Assembly: GCA_023055505.1 (NCBI GenBank)
Contig: JALIRH010000006.1
Coordinates: 24,091,105 to 24,155,104, forward strand
Source of the DNA: Callipepla californica brunnescens
Taxonomy: Eukaryota > Chordata > Aves > Galliformes > Odontophoridae
Reading direction: 5' to 3'
DNA: 64,000 nt
A model generated the notes under the pieces. That model ran no database searches and was not told the origin of the DNA. It saw nothing but the letters and a program-made list of their open reading frames with translations. Made by a program: the position numbers and the translations under genes. Of the stretch, positions 1 to 11,500 are shown piece after piece. Numbering within the stretch: position 1 is the first letter of the stretch; each line of letters starts with the position of its first letter.

Positions 1-114
1 ACAGGTCAGAATAAATCCTGCATAACTGAGGTTTTGGCAAAGTAATGTCTGGGGCCCTGGCAAAGCTGGTAATTACCACATAGCAAATGAAAGATGTGAG
101 ATATACAACAGTAA

Positions 115-116
<2 letters not shown>

Positions 117-149
<33 letters not shown>
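117..149. repeat. poly(A) run, 33 bases
   Basis: This is an uninterrupted run of 33 A residues, seen directly. It could be a simple mononucleotide repeat or the tail of an old retrocopy on the plus strand. The 116 bases before it resemble nothing I recognise and have no AATAAA just upstream of the run, so a simple repeat is the safer reading. Runs this long are prone to length errors in sequencing. Confidence 0.9.
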
Positions 150-153
<4 letters not shown>

Positions 154-2003
154 AACATTTCATATATTTTCATACTCTCTTCTCCAGGTCTTTATGTTCC
201 TATCCATTACATTACACTTGTACTAGGAGAAAGTGCATTTAAGGCCAAATTATTATGGTAGAAAATATGGCCAGGGCATCATGAAGTTTTGGTGGTAAAG
301 GACAACTCCTGAGAGCCGCACACAAAAGAAAGTGGGTATTTTGCAAGCACTTTAAGTTAGAGGAGATTAGCAAATGACATCACCACCATTTTCTGTTCAC
401 AGAAATAAAGATGCAAAATTTGTTCTGAGAGGCACAAGAGCTGATACAGGCATTGCCCTCTGTTAAGGTAACAATGTAGGAATTTTTCTTAGTGACATAG
501 AAAGTAGCTGACCAGGGATCAACCACTGAGGGACTGAAATTTTTTCAGAAAGTTGAAATTCACTCCCTCGATCACTGTTTACTGCTGTGTCAGCTCTGTC
601 AGTCATAGTCAAGAACAAAAGCCACAAAATACAGGAGTGCCTGCCAGAGTGAAAACATTTGCTGGGATTTTCTTCTATGCTACTCAACTAAGAAGCTCCT
701 TTAATAATCCACTGATCTCTCTCTTTCCAGTAGAATTTCTTAATGATGTCATCACTCAGTTTGCACACTGCATATAAAACCGTGCTTATGGCTCAGTTTA
801 CTACAAACAACAAATTATCATAATTCTTATCCAAAAAAAAACCAACACCAGAGATCCATGCCCCAAAAATATTCTTTCATCCATTCTTTGGGGACAGAGG
901 CACTTCAAAAATGTATATGCATTGCAAACACACCTCTCCTTAAATGTGGCAGCTGAAATTAAACTGTCTTTGCAGATAAAGTTGATGTTTTAATTTTTTA
1001 CCCTAAAGGACAATATGTAACGTAAATTTTCGATTTTCATTAAGTATGGCACAGGTCGCTATAAGCTAAGCTTTTAGTTATGAATAAAAGTAAAGCAGTG
1101 AAATTCTACAGAGAAACGTTTCAACTAAATGCCACCCGTGGTGTTTTGCAGCTATGTTAAGCTTCGATAGGACTACAGTAATTATGCCTCTCCCCAGCTG
1201 TTCTAATAGTAAATTCACCAGGACGATGTACTTTTTTTCCCATGTTCTCAGTCCTATGTCCCTAGGTAGCTAAAATGCTCATATATCTTAATTGAAAATG
1301 TAAAAGGATCAAAATTAATAGATTTAAGAAAAATGGAATGATATTCAGAAATAAAAGCTAAAGCTGAATATGAGGGATAAGAGAACTAGAATTCTCAGCT
1401 AAGAAGTTAGAATAACCTCTAGAGAAGTTGTCACTTTAGTGACTTAACATAGCACAAATGCTAGAAAACAAGAAAATCCATACTGAACAGGCTAGGAAAG
1501 TTGGACAGATTTCCTTCTATCTCAAACTTGTATATTGATGCCTTTGTTGAACTGATTTCTGAACCTGCCCCTGGATGATGTAGCACAGGTTTGGTTATAT
1601 CATCCACAATTCAGAAAGTAATATTGCTTTCCATCAGAGTGTTATCAAAGGCTAGAATAAACCTTCTAATGACTGGAAACATGACAGTAAATACCATCAA
1701 ATCAGAAGTGGACTTGATAAGCATGTCTGGGACATCATTTGTTATCATGCTTCCTCTTTGGGTGAGCTGACCATGCAATAATGAGATTTCTTCATAAGCA
1801 TAGGTGCTTAGGAAAAGAAAGACCATGGATTCCATCCAATCTCCTGAATACTAATTGGAAACAAATTTCATAGCCTCAAATATGATTATTTTTATACAAG
1901 TCTTCAAGCCAATGGTAGTCTTCAAAAGAGCTTGCTGCAGCAGAGTAGTGTAGCATTTATTTGCAAGCCAAGTTCTCAAAAACTTGATTAGATCTTAGGA
2001 GCA
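150..2003. other. unique AT-rich DNA, no gene recognised
   Basis: I see no repeat or gene here. Open frames of up to 74 codons exist on both strands (for example 463-687 minus and 553-777 plus), but they overlap each other in opposite directions and resemble no known protein. They are treated as chance. Confidence 0.6.
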
Positions 2004-2112
2004 CATAGAATTATAGAATCATAGAATGATCACCTCAAGAGATCAAGTCCAACCCCCTTGCCAAAGCAGGTTCCCTACACCAGGTCGCACAGGTAGACAT
2101 CCAGGCGGGTCA
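2004..2112 (-). mobile_element. CR1 LINE 3' fragment (minus strand)
   Basis: The fragment opens with tandem ATAGAATTATAGAATCATAG, the reverse complement of the CR1 3' terminal repeat. It continues into the usual CR1 3' segment, including AGTCCAACCCCCTTGCC and AAAGCAGGTTCCCTAC read on the plus strand. CR1 copies are normally truncated at the 5' end, and this one keeps only about 110 bases. No coding part is present. Confidence 0.85.
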
Positions 2113-4164
2113 CTTAAGTGCTTGTCTCCTGTGGGACCAGACAGAAACAAGGCTACTTTCCCCACTTCCGTTTCCTCCTTGATAAATTCAGACATGTGAG
2201 AAGGGGAAGTCCCCTTTAAATATACAATAGATTTGTCAGAAGAGACCCTCGGTATAGCAAAAGTAGTTCTCACAGTCAGAGAACTGATATTTAGAAAATA
2301 TCTTGTGCCATAACCTCTTTGCTGCTTATGTTAACAAGAATACAGATGGTCTAGGAAATAGAATTCTACTTGCTCTCATTGAACAAATAAACTCCAATAA
2401 CATAATAAATAAGCATAACCTATTCAACATGAGTGATTTATGCAAAGGACTTGTCTTTCTAATGTTGTAAACAACACTAATTTATTTTTCCTTACTCCTT
2501 TGAATTTTTATATATTTAATTGCCTAATGCTTTCAGACATCTCTGTGCCAATGGAGAAGCTAACCTGTAAGCTTCCATCAGTGATCAAAATAATACTGAC
2601 ATAAATTGAACATATTTTTAAAACAGAAATAATAGACATATCTAATGCTAAAATAACTCTATAAACAAATTAACCATTGCGTACATAAAGATTTTCCTAC
2701 ACTTCAGTTATTTTGAACATATAATTCAATGGGGATCTATCCTGGCCAAAACATAAACCATCATTTTTCTCCCTTTTCTGTACTGCATCAGTCTAACTTA
2801 CATACTTGCTGACTTGCTATTGCAAGGCAAATGTAGGGAAACTTCTGGAGTAAGTAGAACTCGCATTAATTGTCAACAGTATGCTCCAGTGTGCTCAGGC
2901 AAATCAACTCATCCATAAGAATGCTTAGTGTTAATCCCTTCACCTCACCTGAAAGGGAAGCCGGAGACTATTTAAATATTTTCTAGATACTGTCCTCCTA
3001 CCTGTGCCTTAAGGAAAATTCTTTTGGGGCCTTTTGTGTTACAGCAGTCTAGAGTCAACAACCTTCTATGGCTTCTGAGTGAAGATAAGAGCTGGCATCA
3101 CTACTCATGCTTGCTGAAGAGTATCCAGACAGCTTTGATTTACATCAAGGCATTCAAAAAGCATGTCAAAATTTGCCTGCTGAATGTTTAGCTTTTTTTC
3201 TTGTTGAAAAGCAGAAGCTGTAATCATAAATAATGGTACCTTAATTTATTAGTGGCCTTACTAACAGTTATACAGAACGCTTAATAATAAAATAGTATTT
3301 CAGGCTATAAATATTAAATCAAGATGCAAACAGATTATCTTATACTTCAATATAAATTGCAGTTATAATACCACCTAAAATTCAAGCTGAGATTTAAGAT
3401 GATTCTCAGATACTTAAATTCCAAGATATAATTTAATATGGAAGCTAAAGTACTAATGTTTAATTGCTCCTTACAAGAGCTCTTTCAACAGAAGACTTGA
3501 TTATGCCTAAAGCAGGCCATAATGATATTAAAATCTTGCTACAGAGTAAAATAAATTTGACCTATCACTGATGCAGTTCCATAAAGAATGGCACCATTTT
3601 TGTGGAGATCCATTTATTTATATTTTGCACAAACTTGATAGCTATTGAAAAAGTCTGCAAGGAAACATGCTCTCAGAAAAAGCAGCTGATAAACTGAAAG
3701 CTTCTGAATTTGTTTAATCAATGTACTTTTTCTGCAATCAGATAATGTGAAATTGAACTACCTTTAATATCTGTTAATACAGATAGCCCCTCTTAATCAA
3801 AACTTCACAGCATTCAACTGTACTCTAGTATGTCCAAGTTGTAACAGGACAGTCATAACAGCCAGCAAAAAGTATAGTTTGAAGGGATCTTGGGAGGTCT
3901 GTGGGTGCTTTCTGCTCCTTAGGAGAGGGAAGCATTTGTACATCTTTTTCAACTAGTAACTATTAATCGCTTCCACTACATCCCCAGGAAAGCTGTGTGG
4001 GCTTTACTGTCCTTGATGGAAACTTAAAAAAATAAAAAATAAAAGGTCTAAGCTAAGCTTAGAAAATCAGACCTACCTCTTGTCCTATCCTCCCTACAGA
4101 AAGATGATTTTTTTGAATTAATTTAAAAGCTTTTATCCTGGTTCCCATCTTGCCAGACTTCTCC
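2113..4164. other. unique AT-rich DNA
   Basis: No gene or clear repeat is seen. Around 3868-3930 a phrase like GTTTGAAGGGATCTTGGGAG faintly recalls a degenerate CR1 tail on the minus strand, too weak to call. A short A-rich stretch lies at 4024-4044. Confidence 0.5.
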
Positions 4165-4262
4165 AGACTGGACTGGGTCTAGGTGATCCTGCTTCAGCAG
4201 GGATATTGGACTAGATGATCTTTTGAGGTACTTTCAAATCCCTGACATTCTGTGATTCTGTG
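4165..4262 (+). mobile_element. CR1 LINE 3' end (plus strand)
   Basis: The segment has the CR1 3' signature: an AGGTGATCCTGCTTCAGCAG block, then GGACTAGATGATCTTTTGAG, ending in CATTCTGTGATTCTGTG, the terminal short repeat. It is a strongly 5'-truncated insertion of about 100 bases. Sequence just upstream (from about 4131) may be a more diverged continuation. Confidence 0.85.
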
Positions 4263-5375
4263 TCTAACTCCACTCTTTCACCTTTTTGTTCCCAATGTTT
4301 AACAAACTGGTTTAGACTCATTTTGACTCCTTCCCATTTGAATCTTCTTATCTAAAACTGTACACAGGTAAAGGTAATCGGATTTGCTTCAAGTACTTAG
4401 CATTTTTGTTGGACGGTTAGTCACACAACCTAGTGTAATATCTTCCTTTTCCCAACAACACAATGCCATTGGCCAATGCTCAGTTTACTGTTTCCTGATC
4501 ATTTTCCAAACTGACCCTGAACAAGTTCAGCAACCGCTGTTTATATAGTTGATTATTCTTGTTTGAGTGCAATAAACTGCACACGTTCCTGATTCATTTA
4601 TTCTGTTTTGCTTTCACAAGTTGCTTCTTTCCTTGTCAAGATTGCTTTGCTTCCTAATTCTGTACTTCAGCATAGTTACTGCTACACATTGTGTAGCAAA
4701 GGTCAAAGGTAGGTTCTGGCCCTTTATATAGAACATTAATAAAAACACTGACCACAGCCACAAACAAGAAAGACATCTGAGGTACGAACTCTACATATTT
4801 TCACAGCCTTTGACAGCTATGCTGTTGGTGTATTTATCGCTCAGTTTTCCAACTGTTCTCTAGAAACAGGATCATGATCATGCTGTTTTATCCAAATAAT
4901 ATTAAAGACAGCGTCAAAAACTTTACCCAACTAATCTGCTGCTCTTTCCTATTTGCATAGACCATAATTGCAATGGAGAATATAAGACTTACGTATAAAA
5001 GACAGTACATAAGACTTGATATTCCAAATGCTCAGTTGATGAGCATTTTTCAGAGATTTTTCAGCAAATCTTTTTCTTATATTTCATTGAATTCACAGCT
5101 TGAGAGGGAAGTTCCTTCACAGAAAAGAAGTTCAACTCTTATTTTCAACACTAAACTGGAGACAAATTAATGCTTTAGATATCTCCAAATGCTGGCCCAA
5201 TCATCATGACATTCCTTTAACCAACCAAAAAATTGTACACATATATACATCTTTTAGTACGCTGCTTTAGTATTACCTTCAGTATTTATTTAGAACTGAT
5301 GCAACCACTAAATTATCTCATTACTAACCATTGGGAAGCAAATTAAAAAACCTGAAATCTTGATCAACATCCATA
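4263..5375. other. unique AT-rich DNA
   Basis: No gene or repeat is recognised. A 65-codon frame at 4973-5170 on the plus strand has no recognisable features and no splice or promoter context that I can identify. Confidence 0.5.
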
Positions 5376-5481
5376 TGCTTGTCACGCTCCAATATAAAGG
5401 AGGGAGACGAGGTTCTTTATATGTATGTGTATACCCGATGGCGAGATTAAGACACAGCGGGTCAAATGTTAGCCCAACCAG

Positions 5482-5487
5482 TTTATT
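5482..5487 (-). promoter_or_regulatory. polyadenylation signal AATAAA of the solo LTR
   Basis: The plus strand reads TTTATT, which is AATAAA on the minus strand. It sits about 110 bases inside the 3' end of the minus-strand LTR, the usual distance for a retroviral R/U5 region. No transcript evidence is available. Confidence 0.5.
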
Positions 5488-5572
5488 ACAATTACTAGTT
5501 GCTTAGGGATATGGGGAAGGGAAGGTGGGCGATAGAAAAAGAGATGAAAAGCAAGGAGACTTGGCAGAAAGC

Positions 5573-5573
<1 letters not shown>

Positions 5574-5605
<32 letters not shown>
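5574..5605. repeat. (GA)n microsatellite inside the LTR
   Basis: A run of AG dinucleotides is broken once by AAAG. It lies within the solo LTR and probably varies in length between individuals. Confidence 0.9.
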
Positions 5606-6340
5606 CATCACCACCATGGATCCGGCAAGGTCCATAGTCCGTTGATCTCAGGAACTCGTCTGGTCTCCGCGGGGGATGGGAGAAAGCCAGGAAGTTTTGC
5701 AGCAAGCAGGCACCGTGCAGAGGGGAAGTCTTCCAAAGAGGTTTTTCCCTCAGGAAAGGCTCTTCTTCAAAGTCTTTGGTTTAGTGGTGCCAAGAAAACC
5801 AACTGAGCAACTCGACACATCAATGAGTTATGTCAAGCGGCTATTCCCCCCATTACAGCGCTGGGTACATGGGGGATCGCTCCACCAAACATGCACACAA
5901 AGAGAGAAACTATTACATATTTAAAGGTATAGCACATGCATATTCATCACATTCCAAACTCTGGTTATCGAGGGGATTAAACCTAAGGGTCAATTTTGCT
6001 GTAAATTTTCAAACCTTGAAGGGGGAGAGCTCCTCACCATTCCTGTGGATGTCTTGTTATAAGAGAGACGTCTGTTTGGTTATCTTGCTGGGACAACAGG
6101 ATGTCTGTCCTGCTTTCTTTAGCTGCCTCCATGTTCTGGCATTAGTTTGATTTATGTCCACCCAACACATCTGGCCCAACAGATAAATCAACAGGGAGTA
6201 GCACCTTCGGTGCCATACAAGTATTATTGTCCTTTGCGGTGATCAGCTTCTCCAAGCCATACCCCGAAAAAGACTACTCGCCCCTATTTCTGCTTATCTT
6301 TACAACCACAAACAGAGACACTGAGGTGCCGCGACAACCA

Positions 6341-8382
6341 TCTAGATGATTTGCAGTTGTCAATTAGAGTCTTATAGCCAGAAAGTCCTCATGAAGCAAG
6401 CTTTGAAACAACAAAAGTAAAAAACAGTTTCTGTCTTTCACAGTGCTAAATACAGGAGTCCAAATGACATCACTAATCAGTCCACAGACAAAGATTTTTC
6501 TCAAGAGTAGGCACTGCAGGAGCAACCCGAGTGTACCTGAGGTAAAGTCATGAAGATGAACCTGGATATACTCAATCTGTGAACAAGATCAAACTCAAGG
6601 AAATAGATTTTGCTTCTTAACTAAGGCAATTTGAGTAAAAACAATGAATGAGGAAGTCACATTTCTGTGAAAGCAATTTGGCAGAAGCCAATTTTCATCT
6701 ATAAAGCCCTTTCCTTTATAGATGAAAAAAAGGAGATGCTACTGGGTGCTTTCTTTGTTATGTGTTTGAATTAAAAACTTGGTGCCACTTATTTAATATT
6801 TTCCAGTAGTGCTGAGAAATCCTTTGCCTGTAATATCTTAGACTAAATTTGCCTCTTTTTCTTCTCATAAAATATCCATCAGCAGAACATGATTTTCTAA
6901 TTTAAACGAACTCCTCAAATACATCTGAATTTTTACACTGTGTACTGATTGCAAATATTTGAAATCCAAACTTTATCACTTAGTCGGGTTTGATAAATCA
7001 GGTCATACTCTTTGTCTTCTGTAACTGAATGAGTGTGAGAAACAATACTTCTTGTACAAACACTTTTGTGGTCCCTCTCAAAATCATTCTTCTATAAAAG
7101 ATCATGCAAACAAAATTTACATTATTGCTTTTCGCAAACCCTTTTGCTAAAAGTAAAATCCAATTGCTTGTTTTTTCACAGAGAAGTGAATATGAATGGA
7201 CTATGTGTTGATGGGCAAAGATAATTCATTTAAGAGCTTTAATGTTTATTTGTAGACATTTTTTGTATTATCCATGCAGTGTTTGTTTATAGACAAAAAT
7301 GAATTAGATAAAAACTGCCTGCAATTCACATCCCATTCTTACAGTAACAGAAAAGTACCAAAATAAGGAAAATAAAAACAATAAATACATCCTGTGCTCC
7401 AAGAGAGGACTGCTGAGTACTACAAGAAATTTGGCAAAAGCAGAAAAATATAAAAATTCAACTCCTCTATTGTGCACTATTTATCAAAAACTGCATTTCA
7501 ACAAGCCAGAAACATGATCCAATCTACAGTTTTTGTTTTCCACAGAGCAACAGGATTCTGGTTAAGGGGGTTCCTTGTCGACTGTAATTGTTATGCTGTT
7601 TGCAAATGTTGATATAATTTGGAAGTATAAAATTATTCTCACATGTTGGTTCCATGGATTCTGCTAGTCCATAGTTGAACAGAGAATAAGTAAAAGGAAT
7701 ATTCCCAAATATGGTCATTTATTTTTACAGGTGTTTAATTATTCTAAACATAATCGCGTATTTTCTAAGTATTTTGATAATTTAGAAACAAATAGATTTT
7801 CTGTAAGAGCAGTGAGGGAGAAAGGACTGATTATATAGATAGTAAATAGTATCATGGAAAAGCTCATAAATAAGTAAAAAGAGCACGAACACACACAGGG
7901 CAGCTGTCCTAGTTCCCAACTTCTATATGTCTCTTCCATACAGAACCCCCTTTCTCCTTCCTCACTTAGGTCAGTTCCTCCCCTTTCCTTCCTTTAAACA
8001 GCCATTGCTCAGCCACCTAACAAATAGGCCATCCTCACCAAGACCACAAGTAAGCACAGGCTAGTTTGCCCCACTCCACTTTTGGGGTTCAATTAAACTG
8101 TTTCCCAGGTTACACACTGCATTTCTTGAGCTCCCTGCCTAGGGACCAGCAATTGCAGTTATTTGGTACACCTGTACGTGTGTATATAAGGAGGATCCTT
8201 ACTGCTCTTCCTTATAGACACAGGGGCAGACAGCCACTCCAGTAACTGTACTGGGGACATAAAAGTCATATAGGATGTGTACTTTTCACGATGATAGCCA
8301 TGAGGAACATTCAGTTTCCTCTACAAAATTGCTGGCCTGATAGACTACAAAGGAAAACATTATAAAACAAGTTGTCATCAGG
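6341..8382. other. unique AT-rich DNA with one strong hairpin
   Basis: No gene is recognised. The stretch contains the hairpin at 6692-6728 and a more GC-rich part at about 7960-8240 with a TATATAAGG motif near 8182, which I could not link to any gene. Confidence 0.5.
6692..6728. other. perfect 15-bp inverted repeat with 7-base loop
   Basis: The left arm at 6692-6706 (TTTTCATCTATAAAG) is the exact reverse complement of the right arm at 6714-6728, separated by CCCTTTC. A further seven-base pairing, GAAAGCA at 6669-6675 with TGCTTTC at 6747-6753, could extend it into an imperfect hairpin of about 85 bases. Function is unknown: it could be a small-RNA precursor, a relic of a miniature inverted-repeat transposon, or chance. 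Confidence 0.6.
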
Positions 8383-8446
8383 CAGATGAACTCAATGATC
8401 TTTGTAGGTTCTTTCCAACTATCCTATCCTGTCCTACTCTATTCCT
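8383..8446 (+). mobile_element. short CR1-like 3' tail (plus strand)
   Basis: The phrases CTCAATGATCTTTGTAGGTT and TTTCCAACTATCCTATCC, followed by a run resembling TCCTACTCTATTCC, match the 3' end of CR1 copies. Only about 60 bases remain. Confidence 0.65.
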
Positions 8447-8541
8447 CTTCTGCATTAAGGTTACTCATTTTGGCATCTTTCACATTGAATTCCATGGGCA
8501 AAAAATATTTCAGAAAATTCCATCTTTTTAACTTTTTTTTG

Positions 8542-8551
8542 TGAAAAAAAA

Positions 8552-8582
<31 letters not shown>
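8542..8582. repeat. (AT)n microsatellite
   Basis: Alternating AT, broken once by CATA, lies downstream of an A run. No relation to neighbouring elements is visible. Confidence 0.9.
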
Positions 8583-8583
<1 letters not shown>

Positions 8584-11500
8584 TTGTGCCATGTCATAGA
8601 AACCCCAGTCATCTTTGATTTTTAATATCATTCAGGCTCTGCATATTTTAAGCTACCTAAGCTCAGACCATTGCATAATCTTCAAATGTTTTTATTAAAA
8701 TCCTTGTTACTCAGCTATTGACACCTATTATATTTCAAAACTGACCCATTATACATGTCAGTTCCAGAATCATCATCATAGATACTGAACAAAAGCACCC
8801 TTATTTGACATGGAAGCTGTTATTTTAGTTTAAATATTTAATTGAGTGTTTCCCAAACAAGGGCTCTGAAGAGTATGCAAATTAATAGAAATAAATAATT
8901 GAAATAACATTTTTGCACATTATCTTAATAGCACAGCTTTGCTCTGGAAAAAAAAAATAGGAGGAATCACATATTTCTATCAGTCTATAATGTCAAAAAA
9001 AATTACCCATGGAAATGCAAATAAAAACACAGAAAGTCACAATGGAAACATTTTTTAAAATCTCTGGCTTTCACATGGTTTTGCATAATGATAGGACTAA
9101 TATAACATAACAAATCTTAAACTGTTTTCACAAGGAGTGGAAAAAAGATGTGTAAAAGTATGCTCTGTCTTGCTTCCTTCTGTTCACAATGTATCTAAAT
9201 ACAACAAATGGTGTTCTTGCTCTTTCTGTCTGTTTCTCAATCTGTTTGGAAAGTAGCCATCATTCTGCAGCCAACCATAATATTTGACACTTCCTGACAT
9301 CATGAAAGCCACCATCTGTCTATCATTGAAACCCTGTACTTTTTAAAGACTGCTTGGCCTGATCTTTAATGAAGCTTCACTGTGAGTGCACAGATCAGTT
9401 TAGATAGAATACTGGTGAAGTCTGACAAAAGGAATCTGTATAAAATCACATTTTAGTTAGATTCAGTTACAAAACAAAAGGAAATATCAAGACCTCCTTG
9501 CAGGCAGTGAAGAAAAAGTTTGGTTCCCTTTCAATTAGTCTGAGATCCAAATTCATCATAGAAAATTTGGAGGATGAAACTGAATTTAGAAAATAAAGAA
9601 AAAAAAGGAAAAAAAGAAAAAGAAGAAACCCAAATTGTGGTAATTATTTTTCCTTCCTTAACCTAACTAATATTTTGAAAGATAAATATTGATATGCTTT
9701 CAGTAGCTGCAAGGTATATAAGATATGAAAATGCACTCTTCACTGGAAGTGACCATTAGATCTCATATTTTGGGATCATACCTACCTTAAAATATGCAGG
9801 AAAAGCTTCTTTTCTACGCTTTTAACTTGTTATATAAATTTTCAAAACTTTTAAATACCCTCTTAAAGATGTGGAAATCTTGGTCTATTTTTTACTATAA
9901 CCTAGGAAGAAATTGTAAGATTGTTAGTTCAAATTGTATCTTAACAGGGGAATGTATTCCCTGTGATATTTTAAGGCATGTGTTGTTACTATGATTTTTT
10001 GCAGAAAGCAGTGACTCAAGCTGTACAAGCTCTCTTTGGTTTGCATAGAACAGATTTGATTGCAAACCTTAAGAAACTGACTTGGAAAATCATGACCTTT
10101 GATTACCCCATACTCCATTTCATTTATCTACAAATTAATTCAAGTGTCTCCTCATGGCTGCAGAGGCAGAACGCTTCTTGCAGCCTTCAAGTCTGCTACG
10201 CTCCAACCAAGGTACAGCTCCAAGAGATGTATAAATTCATGGAGAGAGTCAGGACCTTCATCCCCTTTGGCTACTACCTCTTCTTTTCTCCTCCTTCATC
10301 AGGCTACCCCCTTTACCAGTGCTGAGAAAGGAGATGAAGAACTTCCTGTGCTTTTGTCAGCACAGCACTTATGAACATATCTGGCCCTTCATCAGAAAAT
10401 TCAGGTCAGGAGAAAGCCCCATGCACCGGCTGTGCTGGCGGCTGTGGACTCTGAGCATAATATGACTCACAACAAGCTTTTCAGGGTTACAGTGAAGAAG
10501 CAGCATTCATCAAGCCAGGAAGCTGCTTGAGTTCTCAGAAAGAGCTTCTAGAAAAGAACTGTGCCTCCCTGCTCACTGCTAATAACTGGAAAATACCGCT
10601 GCTGAAGAGGCAACTAACAGGTGCGAGGGCATAAAAGAGAAATGTCTGTCTTACTGACAGTGGATGGCAATAATAATAATTATCATTACTTAGGTAATTA
10701 CCCCAGAGTTTGTGATAATCATTCCCAAAGCAAAAATTGAAGGTGTGTGGACGCTTTTTGTGCTAAGAGCAAATAAAGAGTCCGATGGTGTGAGTACCTG
10801 TTCAGTTCCCATGTTCAGTCCTGTGCCTCCTACTTTGTGCACTGTTCCATCATGCATTGCAGTGCCTAGAAGATGTACCTCTGACCCCTGTCATACGTAT
10901 GCAGTCTATATTTCCTGCTCTCCTGTTGTACCTTCCCCAACCACAGCTGCAGTATTCTGTCTGCAGGAGAGCAGCTGTTAGATATGCCTTCAGGACAGGA
11001 ACAGGCAACAGGAAACAGGATCTAGGAAATTATTTTTATCAGCTTCAGGTGGAAAGGACAGACTTTTCAGTATTCAGGGGACAATTTATGTATGGTACGC
11101 TGAAAGCTCTCAGCTCCTCCAGATTCACAAATATGAGGCCATTTGTATCTGGGACAGGCTTTGCATGAGAGATTCTCTGTTGCCTGCCTGCGGCTCTCTG
11201 TCTGCATCTCTTACTACTGTGTTCTAACAGCAGAGACCCATTAGTTTGCCCAACATCATGCCAACTACTGGCAGCAGAGCAAGGTGCTGCCAAGGCCAGT
11301 CTTTCCAAGTCTAATTGCCACATCACTAGTTCCCGTTGAGTCTTCCTCTATTGCTTTACCAGCATTTTAAAATGTACTGTTTTTAAGGAACTATCTTCTG
11401 TGACTTTAAAGATCAGATTTTACTGCAGGCATTTTTAATCATTCAGCAGCTGTTTTGTTACAATAGGTTTGGTTGATTGGGAGACTTCAGGAAAAGCAGA

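Larger units (their letters stand above)
5376..6340 (-). mobile_element. solo LTR of an avian endogenous retrovirus, about 965 bp
   Basis: The ends form a short imperfect inverted repeat, TGCTTGTCACG on the left and CGCGACAACCA on the right, giving the canonical TG...CA boundaries. Read on the minus strand there is an AATAAA signal at 5482-5487, about 110 bases before the 3' end, as expected for the R/U5 part of an LTR. The segment is more GC-rich than its flanks. No gag, pol or env remains lie next to it, so it is a solo LTR. The six bases outside each end (TCCATA left, TCTAGA right) agree at four positions, which could be a decayed 6-bp target duplication. The LTR call is inferred from architecture; the family name is not known to me. 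Open frames inside it (for example 5830-6150 plus) are not considered genes. Confidence 0.75.

Noticed and set aside
8160..8240. TATATAAGG motif near 8182 as a promoter
   Set aside because: A single TATA-like match in AT-rich DNA, with no downstream gene or LTR boundaries found.
9978..11326. Cluster of 89-115-codon frames near 10-11 kb as a multi-exon gene
   Set aside because: The frames lie on both strands, overlap, and lack domains or consistent splice sites. The higher GC content there explains fewer stops.
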